This document shows, one piece after another, positions 61,120 through 64,000 of a DNA stretch of 64,000 nt. The notes beneath the pieces are model-generated. The model was not told where the DNA came from. It did not search any database and saw only the letters and a list, made by a program, of their open reading frames with translations. Source of the DNA: JACMJL01 sp963791805 (GTDB lineage: Bacteria; Bacillota; Clostridia; Clostridiales; Clostridiaceae); contig CAWBTU010000004.1 in the NCBI GenBank assembly GCA_963791805.1, positions 558,001-622,000 of the forward strand, given 5' to 3'. How positions within the stretch are numbered: position 1 is the stretch's first letter; each line of letters opens with the position of its first letter. Made by a program: the position numbers and the translations under genes.

Positions 61120-62181
61120 CTATCTAGGTAAAGTATCTGTAATAACTAGATCAATTTTATTTAAAAGGTTTATTTCTTCTACCTTAATTTTCTCATCTAA
61201 ATTATTATCATAATAAACTTGAACTATTGGTCTATCTGGAAAACCAGGGTTTTGTTCAATCACAATACCTTCCAATCCATTTGAAATTCTTACTTTACAA
61301 CCTTTAGGATATATTGCAAAGCTTTTCTTAAATATTTCAACTACCTTAGAATCAAACATCTTATCTACTTCTGAAATTATAAATTCATATGCATCATTGG
61401 GGCTAAACCTATCTCTATAGCATCTATTAGCAGTTAGAGCAGTAAAAACATCACATAAGCTAACTATTTTAGCATATTCTGATATTTCATTGCTAGTAAT
61501 ACTATACGGATACCCTGTTCCATCAAGACGTTCATGGTGTTGAAGTACTATATCCAAAATTATTTCATCAGAAATATCTGCATCTCTTAATATTTTATTT
61601 CCATTTTTTGAATGGTTCTTAATTTCATTAAACTCAGCATCAGATAATCTTTCCCTTTTATTCAAAATTTCAATTGGCAATTTCATTTTTCCAATATCAT
61701 GAAGAATTGCTCCCAATGCTAATGATCTAAGTTCTTTAGACCTCACATTAAGCTGAATACCAATAAATGTAGACATTATACTTGTATTAACACAATGAAT
61801 GTAGGTATAATTATCGTATTCTTGTAAATCAAATATGCTTGTATTGATTTCTCCAGTTTTAATAATATGTTCTATCATATCGTCAACAATGGTAATTTCT
61901 TTCTCAATTTTGTTTTTATCTTTATTTAAAATAGAGTTAAAAAATTCTGGAATTGCGTTAACCATAGTTTCTTTAATTATGTTTAATCTTTCATCACAAA
62001 TTTTCTTGTCTTTATTTATCCTTTCAACAACTACATAGAAAATCCCAGCAGCTTTTAGCTTTAAAATATATGCTTTGGATAGTACTGTTCCATTTTTTAG
62101 TAATATATTACCATAATTGTCCATCAAATCTTTTGCTAAAATATCTCCTTCGACTAAATCTCTTGTCAAAACTATCTCCAT
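61120..62181 (-). CDS. HD-GYP domain phosphodiesterase 2
   Basis: A 353-residue protein. The N-terminal region (VLTRDLVEGDILAKDLMDNYG) is a short regulatory module like that of the other HD-GYP protein here. The HD-GYP domain has HCVNTSIMSTFIGIQ, HD pair in ILHDIGKMKLP, HHERLDGTGYPYSIT and SLCDVFTALTANRCYRDRFSP (canonical). A C-terminal small beta domain follows (GCKVRISNGLEGIVIEQNPGF). Likely a c-di-GMP hydrolase. It and the 51681 gene are paralogs by domain layout, though their cores differ. RBS AAGGGGAAG. Confidence 0.9.
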   Translation of the reverse strand: MEIVLTRDLVEGDILAKDLMDNYGNILLKNGTVLSKAYILKLKAAGIFYVVVERINKDKKICDERLNIIKETMVNAIPEFFNSILNKDKNKIEKEITIVDDMIEHIIKTGEINTSIFDLQEYDNYTYIHCVNTSIMSTFIGIQLNVRSKELRSLALGAILHDIGKMKLPIEILNKRERLSDAEFNEIKNHSKNGNKILRDADISDEIILDIVLQHHERLDGTGYPYSITSNEISEYAKIVSLCDVFTALTANRCYRDRFSPNDAYEFIISEVDKMFDSKVVEIFKKSFAIYPKGCKVRISNGLEGIVIEQNPGFPDRPIVQVYYDNNLDEKIKVEEINLLNKIDLVITDTLPR

Positions 62182-62339
62182 TTTTGTATCTTCCCCTTAA
62201 ACTCTTCTATGTATAACTATTCTATGAAGTTTTTCCTATTCCTTTAAATTTTAGCACTATTTCAAAAATAATTTTAGCAAACCTTCTATACTCTACTTCA
62301 CGATAGTTTTAAAAACCATAGTATAAATTTCAGTTATTT

Positions 62340-63323
62340 TTATTTAACAATAAAAGCTGATGGCATACTTCTTGGGCCTGCAGAACTACATGGATGATTA
62401 ATTATCTTACCATCTAGAACTAATTCTGTTGAAGCTCCTCCATCAAGATTGGCTGCATTATATGCCCCATGGTCAAGCATAATATCTTGAGCTTGCTTCA
62501 ATGTGGCACCTAAACTAGATAATTGCCTTCCGTCAATAACAAGAAACATAATAGTTCCATTTTGCTTTTGTCCAATTAGGGTTCTTGGCTGCAACCCTTC
62601 TCCTCCATTGCCTGACTTAATTAAGGGTTCTCCATTTACAATTAAAAATGGTCCAAAACAAGCGGCATCCCTAATTTTTTCCTTTTGCAATTCCTGAATT
62701 GTATAATAACCTAATACTAAAATATTCTCTTGATTAATACCAATTATTTCATGCTTAACATTTAAATCTCCAAACAAAACTTTTCCATTTTCAACTAAAG
62801 CCCCTTCCGGAGTTCCCCCATTACCTTGTCCATTTGTATCTGAAAATCCACCAGCATTAATTGCAGCTACTGCTTGATACTTTTCAGCTATTTCTGTAAG
62901 TTTCATTCCACTAGTTCCTATATTCTTTGCTGTTCCAATTGAAACTCTTGAAGGATCTTCAATTTCTAATAAATAAGCTTTAAATTTATCTGTGCTAACA
63001 TTTGTTAACTTAATATCATCTGTCTTTTTATCAAGTTCCTTATTATCAGTGCTGTCCGGAATTGCTATTGCTGTTTTATCAGTTTTAGACTTAGTATCAT
63101 CTACTTTATTTTCTTTCATGATTTCATCGATTCGCCGAGAGCTTAAAAAGGTTTTTGCAATATATTGATGATTCAAAGTAGTCATTGAGGTTGTAACTAC
63201 CATATCTCTTATATTCTTAAATGGTCCATAAAATACCATAGGTACAGAAAACATGCAAAGTACTAGTCCTTGAATAATTATGAACAATACAAGATTTTTA
63301 ATTACTTTTAAGGTTTTTTTCAT
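62340..63323 (-). CDS. Phosphodiester glycosidase-family (NAGPA-like) surface protein
   Basis: A 327-residue protein with an N-terminal membrane helix (LVLFIIIQGLVLCMFSVPMVF), a linker and a NAGPA-domain region (about 120-325): AVAAINAGGFSDTNGQGNGGTPEGALVENGKVLFG, and IMFLVIDGRQLSSLGATLKQAQDIMLDHGAYNAANLDGGASTELVLDGK. The family includes human NAGPA and bacterial proteins often linked to exopolysaccharide or wall modification. Probably extracellular and membrane-anchored. Of two candidate ATGs, 63323 has better spacing from AAAGGGG than 63329. Confidence 0.88.
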   Translation of the reverse strand: MKKTLKVIKNLVLFIIIQGLVLCMFSVPMVFYGPFKNIRDMVVTTSMTTLNHQYIAKTFLSSRRIDEIMKENKVDDTKSKTDKTAIAIPDSTDNKELDKKTDDIKLTNVSTDKFKAYLLEIEDPSRVSIGTAKNIGTSGMKLTEIAEKYQAVAAINAGGFSDTNGQGNGGTPEGALVENGKVLFGDLNVKHEIIGINQENILVLGYYTIQELQKEKIRDAACFGPFLIVNGEPLIKSGNGGEGLQPRTLIGQKQNGTIMFLVIDGRQLSSLGATLKQAQDIMLDHGAYNAANLDGGASTELVLDGKIINHPCSSAGPRSMPSAFIVK

Positions 63324-63374
63324 AGTCATATTCCCCTTTCATTAGGCTTTATTCTATCATATTTGACAAAAATT

Positions 63375-64000
63375 CTAAAGTAGCGCACCGTCAACCTTGA
63401 TAACCTGCCCAGTAATATAACTTGAATCCTCGCTAGCTAAAAATGCTACAAGCTTAGCTATATCCTCACCTTTTCCAAATTTCATCATAGGTATTTCTTT
63501 TACTAAGTTTTCCCTTTCGTCAAAGGTTAAAAAATTGTTCATATCTGTTTCTATAACTCCCGGTGAAATAGCATTAACTCTTATTCCAGATGTTCCAAGT
63601 TCTTTTGCTAATGCCATAGTAAAAGAGTTAACTCCTCCCTTTGAAGCTGAATATATTACCTCACAAGAAGCCCCTACATTACCCCAAATTGAAGAAATAC
63701 TAATTATACTACCTTTTCCCTCTTTTAACATATGTGGGATAACACCATGACTACAATTAAAAACTCCTTTTAGGTTAACATTTATTATATTATCAAAATC
63801 ATTTTCTTTCATATCCATAAGCAATCCTACTTGGGAAATACCCGCATTATTCACCAATATATCTATTTTACCAAATTTATTCACTATATTATCTATCATC
63901 TTATGAGCCTCTATAAAATGAGAAATATCACACTTATAAAGAAATGCTTCCCTTCCAGTAGCATTTATACAATTCAAAGTATTATTCGCTTCATTGTCAT
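63375..64000 (-). CDS. Short-chain dehydrogenase/reductase, FabG-like (5' end beyond the window)
   Basis: The visible 208 residues lack the N-terminal NAD(P)-binding GxxxGxG. Seen: DILVNNAGISQVG, IISISSIWGN with catalytic Ser, VIYSASKGGV with Tyr and Lys of the YxxxK motif, then GIRVNAISPGVIETDM and SSYITGQVIKVDGALL at the C-terminus. 3-Oxoacyl-ACP reductase activity (FabG) is the nearest family function, but many SDRs differ in substrate. The upstream end (toward 64000) reads on in the same frame, so it is cut by the window and does not start at 63977. Confidence 0.88.
   Translation of the reverse strand, partial: DNEANNTLNCINATGREAFLYKCDISHFIEAHKMIDNIVNKFGKIDILVNNAGISQVGLLMDMKENDFDNIINVNLKGVFNCSHGVIPHMLKEGKGSIISISSIWGNVGASCEVIYSASKGGVNSFTMALAKELGTSGIRVNAISPGVIETDMNNFLTFDERENLVKEIPMMKFGKGEDIAKLVAFLASEDSSYITGQVIKVDGALL

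Overview
This 64-kb window comes from an AT-rich, Gram-positive, spore-former-type anaerobe, most likely a Clostridium in the broad sense. The evidence is a carbon monoxide dehydrogenase (CooS), rubrerythrin and rubredoxin, an enoate-reductase-type Fe-S flavoenzyme, a T-box leader, OhrR-type MarR repressors, a SpoIID/LytB-domain protein, strong purine-rich ribosome binding sites and uniformly low GC. I saw no tRNA, rRNA, CRISPR array, phage module or transposase. The window opens inside cooS and closes inside an SDR gene.

Layout. 1-9.8 kb: an Rrf2-type Fe-S regulator and cooS; a leftward string recQ, panE-like, MFS exporter, ABC-F ATPase, comFB; and a PAS-GGDEF diguanylate cyclase. 10-12.3 kb: aspartate kinase and rubrerythrin, back to back on a perfect bidirectional terminator. 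12.3-22.3 kb: a complete leftward Tad/Flp pilus locus (prepilin peptidase, DegS/DegU-like two-component pair, Flp pilin, TadE, TadG-like, CpaB, CpaE/TadZ, TadA, TadB, TadC, DUF192). The 57-residue pilin is at 19429-19602. 22.5-30.7 kb: a T-box-controlled Lrp-like regulator plus aminotransferase operon, two tandem AI-2E-family membrane proteins, and a PucR-type regulator divergent from an enoate-reductase-like flavoenzyme. 30.7-33.9 kb: three paralogous OhrR-like regulators (one frameshifted) around a polytopic membrane protein, with OhrR-type palindromes upstream of every gene. 33.9-40.3 kb: a DUF815 AAA+ ATPase behind a 1683-residue kinase-AAA-GAF-GGDEF protein. 40.5-52.8 kb: envelope genes (NlpC/P60 hydrolase, a third AI-2E protein, cyclopropane-fatty-acid synthase, a 1415-residue SpoIID protein with ten repeats, a surface-anchored SGNH esterase, an unrecognised protein), then rubredoxin and an HD-GYP protein. 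53-64 kb: FIST-GGDEF-EAL protein, DODA-type dioxygenase, REC-histidine kinase, DAHP synthase, UV-damage endonuclease, DUF2383 protein, second HD-GYP, phosphodiester glycosidase, SDR.

Themes. Five proteins carry c-di-GMP turnover domains (two GGDEF, two HD-GYP, one EAL), in the same window as a Tad pilus and several surface proteins, which suggests a sessile/motile switch. Redox and oxygen protection is a second theme.

Most interesting items: (i) a three-copy dispersed structured repeat with a 13-bp stem, an invariant 24-nt loop and three compensatory base-pair changes; (ii) the OhrR-like/membrane-protein cluster with its own operator set and no visible Ohr enzyme; (iii) the DUF815 ATPase, whose natural start codon reads ACG; (iv) a perfect 25-bp inverted repeat covering the start of an AI-2E gene; (v) a three-repeat block duplication inside the SpoIID protein.
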